A stretch of DNA of 64,000 nucleotides, from assembly GCA_034926235.1 (NCBI GenBank), contig JAYFRE010000128.1, positions 1 to 64,000 on the forward strand. The letters are read 5' to 3'. Positions within the stretch are counted from its first letter, which is position 1. Each line of letters opens with the position of its first letter. The translations under genes were made by a program, and so were the position numbers. This document shows, piece by piece, positions 33,438-41,960 of this stretch. The notes below the pieces were generated by a model. That model did not search any database. It was not told the origin of the DNA and saw nothing but the letters and a program-made list of their open reading frames with translations. Origin of the DNA: JAYFRE01 sp034926235 (GTDB lineage Bacteria; Pseudomonadota; Alphaproteobacteria; Rhodospirillales; Magnetospirillaceae).

Positions 33438-34352
33438 TCAAAGCGATGGATGGAACGGCTTGCCGAGATCGGCAGGGGCGTTGAGGCGCGCCTTCCAGGG
33501 ACCGGCTGAAATCACCGTCAGAACGATGATGGTGGCGGCATAGGGCAGCATGGCGAAAAGCTGCGGCGGTAGGTCGGCGACCCCTTGCGCATGCATTTGC
33601 AGAATCGAAACTCCGCCGAACAGATAGGCTCCGGCCAAAACGCGCCAGGGTCGCCATGACCCGAACACCACCAGCGCGATGGCGATCCAGCCGCGCCCGG
33701 CGGTCATGTTTTCGGCCCACATCGGCGTGTAGGCCAGGGCCAGGAACGCGCCGCCCAGCCCGGCCGCCGCGCCGCCGAACAGGGTCGCGCCGTAGCGGAT
33801 GCCGATCACCGGCAATCCCAAAGAATGGGCGGAACGGGCCGATTCACCCGCCGCGCGCAGCATCAATCCCATGCGGGTGCGTTTCAGCACCCAGGCGACC
33901 AGCGCGGCCAGCGCCACCGACAGATAGACCAGGATGTCCTGGCCGAACAGCAAGGGCCCGATCACCGGCAGGTCGGACAGGCCCGGAATGTCGAGCCGGG
34001 GCAGGGCCGGCAGCGGGATACCGACAAAAGACCGCCCCAGAAGCGAGGACAGCCCGATGCCGAACAAGGTCAGCGCCAGCCCGGTGCCGACCTGGTTGGC
34101 CATCAAAGACAGGGTCAGGACGGCGAACAAGAGCGCCATCACGGATCCGGCCAGGGCTCCGGCGATGATGCCCAGAACCCAGCTGCCGCTGGTCACGGTG
34201 ACGGCGAAACTGGTCACTGCGCCGATCAGCATCATGCCTTCGACGCCCAGATTGAGCACACCGGCGCGTTCGGCCACCAATTCGCCGATGGCGGCGAACA
34301 GCAACGGCGTGGCGGCGGCGATGACGGCCATGGCGATCGAGGTGGCGATCAT
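33438..34352 (-). CDS. BMP/nucleoside-type ABC transporter permease (second subunit)
   Basis: This 304-residue membrane protein of the BPD_transp_2 family has about eight hydrophobic segments. Motifs include IGELVAERAGVLNLGVEGMMLIGA (about residue 22), QVGTGLALTLFGIGLSSLLG, GLPVIGIRYGATLFGGAAAGLGGAFLALAYTPMWAENMTAGRGWIAIALVVFGSWRPW and the C-terminal LPPQLFAMLPYAATIIVLTV. It resembles the permeases of BMP-linked nucleoside transporters such as YufQ/NupQ. It overlaps the upstream permease gene by 4 nt (ATGA). Confidence 0.92.
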   Translation of the reverse strand: MIATSIAMAVIAAATPLLFAAIGELVAERAGVLNLGVEGMMLIGAVTSFAVTVTSGSWVLGIIAGALAGSVMALLFAVLTLSLMANQVGTGLALTLFGIGLSSLLGRSFVGIPLPALPRLDIPGLSDLPVIGPLLFGQDILVYLSVALAALVAWVLKRTRMGLMLRAAGESARSAHSLGLPVIGIRYGATLFGGAAAGLGGAFLALAYTPMWAENMTAGRGWIAIALVVFGSWRPWRVLAGAYLFGGVSILQMHAQGVADLPPQLFAMLPYAATIIVLTVISAGPWKARLNAPADLGKPFHPSL

Positions 34353-35434
34353 GACCGTTTCTCCGCCGAAGCCGGGGCGCGGCGCAACCGGATGTAAAAG
34401 CGCGACAGGAAGTCGCAGGCCAGCAGATAGAACAGCAGCATGCCCTGGAACACGCCGACGGCGGCGGCGGGAAGCTGGTCCTGAACCTGGGCGATTTCGC
34501 CGCCATTATAGGACAGCGCCACCAGGAAGCCGGCGGCGATGATGCCCAGCGGGTGCAGCCGTCCCAGGAAGGCGACGATGATGGCAGTGAAGCCGTAGCC
34601 CGGCGAGATTTGCGGCAGAAGCTGGCCGATCGGGCCTGCGATCTCGAAACAGCCGGCCAATCCGGCCAGCCCGCCGCCGGCCAGCAGCGTCATCCAGATC
34701 GTGTGGTTGCGCGAAAAACCGGCGAAACGGGCGGCTTCGGGCGCTTGTCCCGACACGTCGAGACGAAAGCCGGCCATGGTCCGCGCGCTCAAGATCCAGG
34801 CCAGCAGCGCCGCGCCCAGGGCGATCAGGATGCCTGGATGCAGTCTTGTGCCATCGACCAGCAGGGGAAGCTGCGCCGATTCGCTGAACAGCCGGGATTC
34901 GGGGAAATTGAGACCGTCCGGATCGCGCCACGGCCCAAAGACCAGGATGCTCAAGATCAGGGTGGCGATATAGGTCAGCATCAGGCTGCTCAGGATTTCA
35001 TTGACGTCAAAGCGCGTCTTCAGGAAAGCGGGAATGGCGGCGTAGGCCATGCCGCCCAGCGCGCCCGCCAGCGTCATCAAGGGCAGAATCCACCAGCCGC
35101 TTTCGTTCCAGAAGGCAAGCGCCACGCCGCCCGAACAGATCGCGCCGGCGATCAATTGCCCTTCGGCCCCGATATTCCAGACATTGGCGCGAAAGCCCAG
35201 CGCCAGTCCGGTGGCGATCAGCACCAAAGGCCCGGCCTTCAGGCACAACTCGGCCAGGCCGAAGCCGGTCAGCAGCGGAGCGACCAGGAAATGATAGAGC
35301 GTGCGCGACGGGTCCAGCCCCAGCGCCAGAAACAGGACATAGCCGCTGGCGACGGTCAGGACGACCGCCAGCAGCGGCGTCGCATAGAACAAGACCGGCG
35401 AGACGCTGCGGCGCGGTTCGATCTCAAGCCGCAT
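34349..35434 (-). CDS. BMP/nucleoside-type ABC transporter permease (first subunit)
   Basis: This 361-residue permease has about ten hydrophobic segments. Motifs include LTGFGLAELCLKAGPLVLIATGLALGFRANVWNIGAEGQLIAGAI (about residue 55), the typical first-subunit signature, plus DVNEILSSLMLTYIATLIL and SPGYGFTAIIVAFLGRLHPLGIIAAGFLVALSYNGG. It forms the membrane channel with the gene product just downstream. It overlaps the ATPase gene by 11 nt. Confidence 0.92.
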   Translation of the reverse strand: MRLEIEPRRSVSPVLFYATPLLAVVLTVASGYVLFLALGLDPSRTLYHFLVAPLLTGFGLAELCLKAGPLVLIATGLALGFRANVWNIGAEGQLIAGAICSGGVALAFWNESGWWILPLMTLAGALGGMAYAAIPAFLKTRFDVNEILSSLMLTYIATLILSILVFGPWRDPDGLNFPESRLFSESAQLPLLVDGTRLHPGILIALGAALLAWILSARTMAGFRLDVSGQAPEAARFAGFSRNHTIWMTLLAGGGLAGLAGCFEIAGPIGQLLPQISPGYGFTAIIVAFLGRLHPLGIIAAGFLVALSYNGGEIAQVQDQLPAAAVGVFQGMLLFYLLACDFLSRFYIRLRRAPASAEKRS

Positions 35435-36992
35435 GGGTTTGTCCTTTGGCGTCCGCCGCGCCGCCCATCAGCAATCCGATCGCTTCAGCGGAAACGTCGC
35501 TGGTCGGCATCGGCGGCGTCAGGCGGCCCAGATGAATCACCATCAGCCGGTCCGACAAAGCGAGCAGCTCGTCCAGATCCTGGGAAATCACCACGATTCC
35601 GGCGCCGCGCCGCGCGAGGTCGAACAAAGCCTGATGAATGGCCGCCGCCGCGCCCGCATCGACACCCCAGGTCGGCTGGGCGATGATCAGCGCCTTGGGA
35701 TTTTGCAGGATGTCGCGTCCGACGACGAATTTTTGCAGATTGCCGCCGGACAGCGTGCCGGCTGCGGCCTGCGGCCCGTCCGCCTTGACTCCATAGGCGT
35801 CGATGATGCGCCGGGCGAAAGCCATGGCCTTGCTTTTGCGCAACAGCCCATGCCTCGACAACGCCATGCCGCCGCGCGCCGACAATAGGGTATTGGCGGC
35901 CAGGCTCATTCCCAGCACGGCGGTGCAGCCGTCCCGTTTTTCCGGCACGGCATAAAGCCCCTGGGCGCGTCGCTGCTCGAAATCGAGTTTGCCGACAGGC
36001 TGACCGTCGAATTGGATGCGGCTGGCATCGGGCAGCAGCCTTTCACCCGACAGTGCGGCCATCAATTCATCCTGGCCGTTGCCCGATACGCCGGCAATGC
36101 CCAAAATCTCGCCCGCCGCCAGGCTGAAGCCGACATCCTTGAGCGCAACTCCGAAAGGCTGATCGGCGGGCAAATTCAGCCCGGAGACGACCAGCCGGGG
36201 TGCGCCCACAGCCTCGTTCCGCTGCCGGCTGGCGGTCGCCGGAACGCCGCCGATCATGAGCTGGGCCATGCTTTGAGCCGATTCCTTGGCCGGATCGCAG
36301 CTTCCGACCACGCGGCCGCCACGCAGAATGGTGGCATGCTGGCACAGCTCCTGCAATTCGTAGAGCTTGTGTGAAATATAGAGGATCGAACAGCCTTCCG
36401 CCGCCAGACGGCGCAGTGTTTCAAAAAGCTGACGGGTTTCCTGCGGGGTCAGAACCGATGTCGGTTCGTCCATGATCAACAGTCTGGGGTCCTGCAACAG
36501 GCAGCGGACGATTTCGACCCGCTGGCGTTCCCCTACCGACAGGGTATGGATGTCGCGGTCTGGGTCCAGGGCCAGCCCATAGGACGCCGACAATTCGGCG
36601 ATGCGGCGGCTAAGCGCCTTCATACCGCCCGATTGATTGAGGCCGAGCGCGATATTCTCGGCCACCGTCATCGCCTCGAACAGCGAGAAATGCTGGAACA
36701 CCATGCCGATGCCAAGCGCGCGCGCCGCGCGCGGGGAATCGATTCGCACCACGCGCCCGTTCCACAGAATCTCGCCCTCGTCGGGCTGAAGAATGCCGTA
36801 GATGATCTTGACGATGGTGCTTTTGCCAGCGCCGTTCTCGCCCAGCAGGGCGTGGATCTGCCCTGGCGCAACCTCGAAGCCGATCCGGTCGTTGGCCTGG
36901 ACGGCTTGGAAGCGCTTGCTGATGTTCCGGACGGCCAAACGGGGAGGCTGTGCAACCTCGATCTTGGACAAACCTGGTTCCTTCGCCGCCAA
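35424..36992 (-). CDS. BMP/nucleoside-type ABC transporter ATPase with two ABC domains
   Basis: This 522-residue double ATPase resembles YufO/NupO and RbsA. The first ABC domain (about residues 18-245) has Walker A GENGAGKST, Q-loop VFQHFSLFEAMTV, signature LSVGERQRVEIVRCL and Walker B LLIMDEPTSVL. The second (about 265-505) has the degenerate nucleotide site typical of this class (GVSGNGQDE), signature LSGGNLQKFVVGRDI and IIAQPTWGVD. The probable start is TTG at 36992 after GAGGGA, and no better upstream ATG is seen. It leads the three-gene unit and lacks an adjacent binding-protein gene; the BMP gene at 24702-25781 is the likely partner. Confidence 0.9.
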   Translation of the reverse strand: MAAKEPGLSKIEVAQPPRLAVRNISKRFQAVQANDRIGFEVAPGQIHALLGENGAGKSTIVKIIYGILQPDEGEILWNGRVVRIDSPRAARALGIGMVFQHFSLFEAMTVAENIALGLNQSGGMKALSRRIAELSASYGLALDPDRDIHTLSVGERQRVEIVRCLLQDPRLLIMDEPTSVLTPQETRQLFETLRRLAAEGCSILYISHKLYELQELCQHATILRGGRVVGSCDPAKESAQSMAQLMIGGVPATASRQRNEAVGAPRLVVSGLNLPADQPFGVALKDVGFSLAAGEILGIAGVSGNGQDELMAALSGERLLPDASRIQFDGQPVGKLDFEQRRAQGLYAVPEKRDGCTAVLGMSLAANTLLSARGGMALSRHGLLRKSKAMAFARRIIDAYGVKADGPQAAAGTLSGGNLQKFVVGRDILQNPKALIIAQPTWGVDAGAAAAIHQALFDLARRGAGIVVISQDLDELLALSDRLMVIHLGRLTPPMPTSDVSAEAIGLLMGGAADAKGQTHAA

Positions 36993-37056
36993 TTCCCTCG
37001 CTCAAGGCCCCCCTCATAGGCCATTTCGGCGCGGGATGGAAGGGCGATGAGACGGG

Positions 37057-37091
37057 AAACCCCCGGCCGGAAAAAATCCGGCCGGGGGTTT
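37057..37091. terminator. Strong terminator downstream of ald
   Basis: A perfect 15-bp stem AAACCCCCGGCCGGA/TCCGGCCGGGGGTTT with an A5 loop lies 14 nt past the ald stop. It separates ald from the ABC ATPase gene, both on the minus strand. Confidence 0.85.
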
Positions 37092-37104
37092 CGGCGGCAG
37101 GAGC

Positions 37105-38217
37105 CTAAAGCAGAGAGGCGGCAGGCGTGTAGCTGTAGCCCAACGCGTCGGCCACGGCCTTGAAAGTGACCTTGCCGTCATGGACGTTAAGACCGGCCCG
37201 AAGATGGACATCGTCGGTCAGAGCCCGTTTCCATCCCTTGTTGGCAAGCGCCATGGCGAAGGGCAGAGTGGCGCTGGCCAGGGCGAAGGTCGATGTGCGC
37301 GCCACCGCTCCCGGCATGTTGGTGACGCAATAATGGGTGACGCCATCGACGGTGAAGGTCGGTTCGGCGTGGGTGGTGGGACGGCTGGTTTCAAAGCAGC
37401 CGCCTTGATCGATGGCGATATCGACCAGCACCGAGCCCGGGCGCATGGTTTTGACCATTTCGGCGCTGACCAGCTTGGGCGTGGTCGCGCCGGCGATCAA
37501 CACCGCGCCGATGACCAGATCGGCCTCGGCGACCAGTTCGGCGACGGCGGCTTTGGTCGAGAATACGGTCGAAACGACGGTGCCGAAACGGTCGTTGGCG
37601 CGTCGCAAAGCGGGCAGGGAGCGATCGACCAGCGTCACCTTGGCGCCCATGCCAAGAGCGATCAGGGCGGCGTTGGACCCGGCGACGCCCGCGCCCAGGA
37701 TGACGACCCGGCCCGGGGCGACGCCCGGCACGCCAGCCAGCAGTACGCCGCTGCCGCCATGGGCTTTTTCCAGACAGGCCGCGCCGACCTGGACCGACAT
37801 GCGACCAGCGACTTCCGACATCGGCGTCAGCAAGGGCAGGCTGCCATCGGGCGCGGTGACGGTTTCATAGGCGACGCAGGTCGCGCCGCTGGCGACCAGA
37901 TCCCTGGTCTGTTCGGCGTCGGGGGCCAGATGGAGATAGGTGTAAAGAAGCTGGCCGGGGCGCAGCTTTTTGCGTTCGGCCGCCAACGGCTCCTTGACCT
38001 TGACGATCATCTCGGCCTTGGCGAAGACTGTGTCGGCGTTGGCGGCGATTTCCGCGCCGGCCTTGATGTAATCGGCATCGCTGATGCCGGCGCCGATACC
38101 GGCGCCTGCCTCGATCAGGACAGTGTGGCCGGCGCCGACCAGTTCGGCGACGCCGGCGGGAACCAGCCCGACCCGATACTCATGAATCTTGATTTCCTTG
38201 GGGACACCAATGCGCAC
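37105..38217 (-). CDS. ald: Alanine dehydrogenase
   Basis: This 370-residue enzyme interconverts L-alanine and pyruvate plus ammonium with NAD. Motifs include MRIGVPKEIKIHEYRVGLVP at the N-terminus, KVKEPLAAE with the substrate Lys (about residue 73), YLHLAPD with the catalytic His (about 95), the Rossmann GAGVAGSNAALIALGMGA (about 175), and DIAIDQGGCFETSRPTTHAEPTF. It probably starts at GTG (38217), since GGAGG sits 5 nt upstream and this matches the family N-terminus. A divergent Lrp-type gene is its likely regulator. It can recycle alanine made by the pyruvate-dependent aminotransferase 1.2 kb away. Confidence 0.95.
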   Translation of the reverse strand: MRIGVPKEIKIHEYRVGLVPAGVAELVGAGHTVLIEAGAGIGAGISDADYIKAGAEIAANADTVFAKAEMIVKVKEPLAAERKKLRPGQLLYTYLHLAPDAEQTRDLVASGATCVAYETVTAPDGSLPLLTPMSEVAGRMSVQVGAACLEKAHGGSGVLLAGVPGVAPGRVVILGAGVAGSNAALIALGMGAKVTLVDRSLPALRRANDRFGTVVSTVFSTKAAVAELVAEADLVIGAVLIAGATTPKLVSAEMVKTMRPGSVLVDIAIDQGGCFETSRPTTHAEPTFTVDGVTHYCVTNMPGAVARTSTFALASATLPFAMALANKGWKRALTDDVHLRAGLNVHDGKVTFKAVADALGYSYTPAASLL

Positions 38218-38358
38218 GGGAACCTCCAGCCGCGAAGAATTAAGATAGGTCATTATGACGCGGAATCTGTCGCATTTGCCGCTGAAATGAGAGGGCATGA
38301 CGGGGCTTATTGCACAAAAAATTGACAAAAATCAAAAATGACGAAAGGATATGCAATC

Positions 38359-38817
38359 ATGACTTTGGATAGCCGCGATCGCGCCATTTTAACCTATCTG
38401 CAAGCCGACGCCCGGCTCACCAATATCGAGCTGGCCGAGCGGGTCGGATTGTCGCCGTCGGCCTGTCTGCGCCGGGTGCGCCTGCTCGAAGAAATGGGGT
38501 TGGCCGAGGCTTATGTTCTGCTGCTCAACCCGTCGGTGGCCGGATTTTCCGGCAACGCTTTCGTCCAGATCACGCTGGCCGAACAGGGGCGCGAATCGCT
38601 GGACCGATTCGAGCGCGCGGTGGCCGATATCGGCGAGGTTCAGGCCTGCTATCTGCTGGCCGGTCAGGCCGATTATCTGCTGCATGTCGTCTATAAGAAC
38701 AGCGCCGATCTGGAACGCATCCACGCCGACATCCTGACATGCCTGCCGGGCGTGGTGCGGGTCCAATCGATCCTGTCATTGCGCACGGTCAAACGCACGA
38801 CGGCGCTGCCGATCTGA
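38359..38817 (+). CDS. Lrp/AsnC-family regulator, divergent from ald
   Basis: This 152-residue regulator has an N-terminal helix-turn-helix (about residues 3-60, LDSRDRAILTYLQADARLTNIELAERVGLSPSACLRRVRLLEEMGL) and a C-terminal ligand-binding RAM/AsnC domain (about 70-145, GNAFVQITL...AVADIGEVQACYLLAGQADYLLHV). Divergent Lrp-ald pairs are widespread, and the Lrp member activates ald in response to alanine. The 141-bp intergenic region is AT-rich near this gene. The start at 38359 follows GAAAGGA; another ATG 21 nt upstream is in frame. Confidence 0.92.
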   Translation: MTLDSRDRAILTYLQADARLTNIELAERVGLSPSACLRRVRLLEEMGLAEAYVLLLNPSVAGFSGNAFVQITLAEQGRESLDRFERAVADIGEVQACYLLAGQADYLLHVVYKNSADLERIHADILTCLPGVVRVQSILSLRTVKRTTALPI

Positions 38818-38922
38818 TCGCTGTCCGGAATTGTTCAAAAATATCGACGACCTCATCTGCCGATAATCGCCTTATAGCCTTATCTATAGGGGCCATTTTT
38901 CTTATGGGGCGAAACACACGCC

Positions 38923-39315
38923 ATGCGAAACGCTGACATCCGGCTGGCTCTGGACGAACTGCTCAATCAACGACACCTTCCGCTGGACGATGTCCTCGAC
39001 CGTCATTTCAGTCCCGAATACCGGCAGCGCACCAATGGGCATTGGGACGACCGGGAGGCATTTTCCCGTCATGCGCAGAAACTGCGCGAGGTGGTGGCGT
39101 CGGCCCGCATCGAGGTGCTGGACGAAATCCGCGACGGCAACCGCTATGCCGACCGTCATCGCGTTCATGTCACCAAGCATGACGGCGGAGAGGTCGTGCA
39201 GGAGGTCTATCTGTTTGCAGAATTGGACGCCGCCGGACGTTTTCTGCGGGTCGAGGAAGCCACATTGATGCTGGAAGGCTTGGAGTCCGACCGCGGGATG
39301 GGCAGCATGAAATGA
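38923..39315 (+). CDS. SnoaL/NTF2-like domain protein
   Basis: This 130-residue soluble protein has the pattern of a SnoaL/NTF2-like cone fold. It has N-terminal helices (LALDELLNQRHLPLDDVLDRHFSPEYRQRTNGHWDDREAFSRHAQKLREVV) followed by antiparallel strands (ARIEVLDEIRDGNRYADRHRVHVTKHDGGEVVQEVYLFAELDAAGRFLRVEEATLML). Proteins of this type are small-molecule isomerases, cyclases or binding scaffolds. No catalytic role can be assigned. It is a single gene between lrp and the aminotransferase, closed by a strong bidirectional terminator. Confidence 0.8.
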   Translation: MRNADIRLALDELLNQRHLPLDDVLDRHFSPEYRQRTNGHWDDREAFSRHAQKLREVVASARIEVLDEIRDGNRYADRHRVHVTKHDGGEVVQEVYLFAELDAAGRFLRVEEATLMLEGLESDRGMGSMK

Positions 39316-39355
39316 AAAAAACCGCCCGTCCGGTTTCCCGGGCGGGCGGTTTTTT
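39316..39355. terminator. Bidirectional terminator between the NTF2-like and aminotransferase genes
   Basis: A 13-bp stem AAAAAACCGCCCG/CGGGCGGTTTTTT with a 14-nt loop starts directly after the NTF2-like stop. It provides T6 on both strands and so serves both convergent genes. Confidence 0.9.
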
Positions 39356-39370
39356 GCGGTATCCGCCGGA

Positions 39371-40690
39371 TCAGGCGGTGGCTTTGATCGCGTCGGCCAG
39401 GATGCCGATCAGCGTGTCGATCTGGGGCTTGTCGATGATCAGGGGCGGGGACAGGGCGATGATGTCGCCGGTGGTGCGGATCAGCGCGCCCTTCTCGAAG
39501 CATTTGACGAACACATCATAGGCCCTGGCGCCCGGCGCGCCGTCGCGCGAGGACAATTCGATACCGGCGGTCAGGCCGATATTGCGGATGTCGATGATGT
39601 TCGGCAGGCCCTTCAGCGCATGGACCGCGTCTTCCCAATAAGGGGACAGTTCGGCGGCGCGGGTCAGCAGTCCTTCTTCCTGATAGACGTCCAACGCCGC
39701 CAGACCGGCTGCGGTGGCGACCGGGTGGGCCGAATAGGTGTAGCCGTGCAGGAATTCGATCGCGCTTTCGGGCCCCTGCATGAAGGCGTCATAAACCTTG
39801 TCGGAGGCGAACACCGCGCCCATCGGGATGGCGGCGTTGGTCAGACCCTTGGCGGTGGTCATGATGTCCGGGGTGACGCCCAGAAGCTGCGATCCGAACG
39901 GCGCGCCCAGGCGGCCGAAACCGGTGATGACCTCGTCGAAGATCAGCAGGATGCCGTATTTGTCGCAGATGGCGCGCAGCCGCTCCAGATAGCCCTTGGG
40001 CGGCACCAGCACGCCGGTCGAACCGGACATCGGCTCGACGATGACGGCGGCGATGGTCGATGCGTCATGCAGCGCCACCAGCCGTTCCAGATCGTCGGCC
40101 AGTTCCGCGCCCCAGGCCGGCTGTCCCCGGGTGAAGGCGTTCTTTTCCAGATTATGGGTGTGGCGCAGATGATCGACGCCGGGCAGAAGCGGGCCGAAAT
40201 GCTTGCGATTGCTGCCGATGCCGCCGACCGAGAGACCGCCGAAATTGATGCCGTGATAGGCGCGTTCGCGCCCGATCAGGCGGATGCGGCTGGCATCGCC
40301 CTTCATGCGGTGATAGGCCAGCGCCATCTTGAGCGCGGTGTCGGCCGATTCGGACCCGGAATTGGTGTAGAAGACGTGATTGAGCGAGCCCGGCGCTAAT
40401 TCCGCCAGGCGCGTGGACAGGCGGAACGCGTCGGGATGGCCGATCTGGAAGGTGGGGGCGAAATCCAGCTCGGCGATCTTGGCCTGCACCGCTTTGACGA
40501 TCTTGTCGCGGCAATGGCCGGCGTTGCTGCACCACAGGCCCGAGGTGCCGTCCAGAACCTGGCGGCCGTCGGCGCTGGTGTAATACATGCCCTTGGCGCT
40601 GACCAGCAGGCGGGGCTTGGCCTTGAACTGCCGGTTGGCGGTAAAGGGCATCCAGAAGGCGGAGAGATCGTTCGGACGATTTTCGGGCAT
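39371..40690 (-). CDS. Beta-alanine:pyruvate (omega-amino acid) aminotransferase, class III
   Basis: This 439-residue PLP enzyme closely follows the Pseudomonas omega-amino acid:pyruvate aminotransferase. Shared stretches are AFWMPFTANRQFKAKPRLL, LSGLW-type DGTSGLWCSNAGH, LNHVFYTNSGSESADTALKMA, VIVEPMSGSTGVLVPPKGYL, LIFDEVITGFGRLG and GYTYSAHPVATAAGLAALD. The PLP Lys is in TTAKGLTNAAIPMG (about residue 282). It moves the amino group of beta-alanine, beta-aminoisobutyrate or a related omega-amine to pyruvate, giving a semialdehyde and L-alanine. Ald and MmsA nearby would complete the pathway. Taurine as the substrate cannot be excluded. Confidence 0.92.
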   Translation of the reverse strand: MPENRPNDLSAFWMPFTANRQFKAKPRLLVSAKGMYYTSADGRQVLDGTSGLWCSNAGHCRDKIVKAVQAKIAELDFAPTFQIGHPDAFRLSTRLAELAPGSLNHVFYTNSGSESADTALKMALAYHRMKGDASRIRLIGRERAYHGINFGGLSVGGIGSNRKHFGPLLPGVDHLRHTHNLEKNAFTRGQPAWGAELADDLERLVALHDASTIAAVIVEPMSGSTGVLVPPKGYLERLRAICDKYGILLIFDEVITGFGRLGAPFGSQLLGVTPDIMTTAKGLTNAAIPMGAVFASDKVYDAFMQGPESAIEFLHGYTYSAHPVATAAGLAALDVYQEEGLLTRAAELSPYWEDAVHALKGLPNIIDIRNIGLTAGIELSSRDGAPGARAYDVFVKCFEKGALIRTTGDIIALSPPLIIDKPQIDTLIGILADAIKATA

Positions 40691-40854
40691 CGGCGTTACG
40701 TTCCTGGCAACGAGGGCGGGAAAGGGAAACCCAAGAGTCCTCCGTTTGCCGATCTTAAACAAGATGCTTTCTTATGAATTCGTAACATATTGTATTTAAT
40801 CAATAAGCGTTGTTTACTGTTTATTATATTGAACACCGGAAAAGGGCGGGTGCG

Positions 40855-41403
40855 ATGGAAGACGAGGTTGGGGCGCGTTTGAAGGCGGTCAGGCAGCAGC
40901 ATAAATTGTCGCAGCGTGAAATGGCGCGCCGCGCCGGCGTTACCAATGCAACGATTTCATTGATTGAATCGGGGCGCCTCAATCCGTCGGTCGGCGTGCT
41001 GAAACGGGTTCTGGACGGCATTCCTATGGGGCTGGCCGATTTCTTCGCCATGGAGATCGATAACCCGCCCAAGCTTTTCTTCGCCGCGAACGATCTGGTC
41101 GAAATCGCTTCGGGCGCAATTTCCTACCGTCAGGTCGGACGGGATCTGGGGCCGCGCGCGGTGCAGATCATGGCCGAACGCTATGCGCCCGGCGGCGATA
41201 CCGGTCGCGTGGCTTTAAGCCATGAAGGTGAGGAAGGCGGGATCGTGCTGTCGGGCCGGCTTGAGATCACGGCCGGCGATCAGGTGCGCGTCCTGGGGCC
41301 GGGGGAAGCCTATTATCTCGACAGCCGGATACCGCACCGTTTCCGCAATGTCGGGCGCACCGATTGCGAGGTGATCAGCGCCTGCACGCCGCCCAGTTTC
41401 TGA
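40855..41403 (+). CDS. XRE-cupin transcriptional regulator, divergent from the aminotransferase
   Basis: This 182-residue regulator has an N-terminal XRE helix-turn-helix (about residues 5-60, GARLKAVRQQHKLSQREMARRAGVTNATISLIESGRLNPSVGVLKRVLDGI) and a C-terminal cupin sensor domain (about 105-178, AERYAPGGDTGRVALSHEGEEGGIVLSGRLEITAGDQVRVLGPGEAYYLDSRIPHRF). The layout matches PuuR, a regulator of putrescine breakdown. Relatives often control divergent aminotransferase genes. The 164-bp intergenic region is AT-rich with several TGTTTA-like half-sites that could be operators. Confidence 0.9.
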   Translation: MEDEVGARLKAVRQQHKLSQREMARRAGVTNATISLIESGRLNPSVGVLKRVLDGIPMGLADFFAMEIDNPPKLFFAANDLVEIASGAISYRQVGRDLGPRAVQIMAERYAPGGDTGRVALSHEGEEGGIVLSGRLEITAGDQVRVLGPGEAYYLDSRIPHRFRNVGRTDCEVISACTPPSF

Positions 41404-41960
41404 AGAAAAGAACCATGCTGCCTTAATGATCCCCATGCGGGAGAGGAACAATCGCGTCGATAGGGTGCACAGGACCCGTTCCCAGTCCGCCGAGACAACA
41501 AGCATCGATGGCCCCAAGAAAAATGGGAACGATGTCTATACAGGGTTGTTTTTTATCACAACGAATTTGACGTCTAAGGCGAATAACGCGTTTTTTTGTG
41601 AAAAAACTCTCTTTTACGTTGTGGAAAAAGTTTCGATTTACGTCATAATCATACTCGCCTGATAAGCAGGCTGGACCTGAAGATAGGGCGGAAGCGGGAA
41701 GATATCGCCAAGGCGGGCGCTGCTTCCGCGGTACGGTTCAAGGTGACGGCGCATGCAGGAAGACAGGCATTGAAAACCCTGTCCGGCGGTGCAGGAGCCT
41801 TTTCCGTTCCTGTTGGTCCGACCCGGAAATATCCGGCGCCGGGCGGCCTGCGAGCAGCCAGATTCCGGGGACATAAGGATGAATGCCGGCTCATGCCGGA
41901 CAGATACGGTTCTGGGTTTTTGTGAAGAACCGGTCGATGGTCTGACAGCGCGAGGTTTTC
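41404..41960. other. 557-bp gap upstream of the GGDEF-EAL gene
   Basis: The left part (about 41530-41660) is notably AT-rich with T and A runs. The right part is ordinary GC-rich sequence. Short frames are present but none has a credible composition or start. It should contain the promoter of the signalling gene. I recognise no RNA or repeat. Confidence 0.5.

Noticed and set aside
33438..36992. A ribose/sugar-type ABC transporter assignment
   Set aside because: The double ATPase alone fits both classes, but the two permeases carry BMP/nucleoside-type motifs and a BMP-family binding protein is nearby.
41426..41662. A 78-codon frame downstream of the XRE-cupin gene
   Set aside because: It has no plausible start signal, its composition changes abruptly at the AT-rich segment, and no motif is visible.
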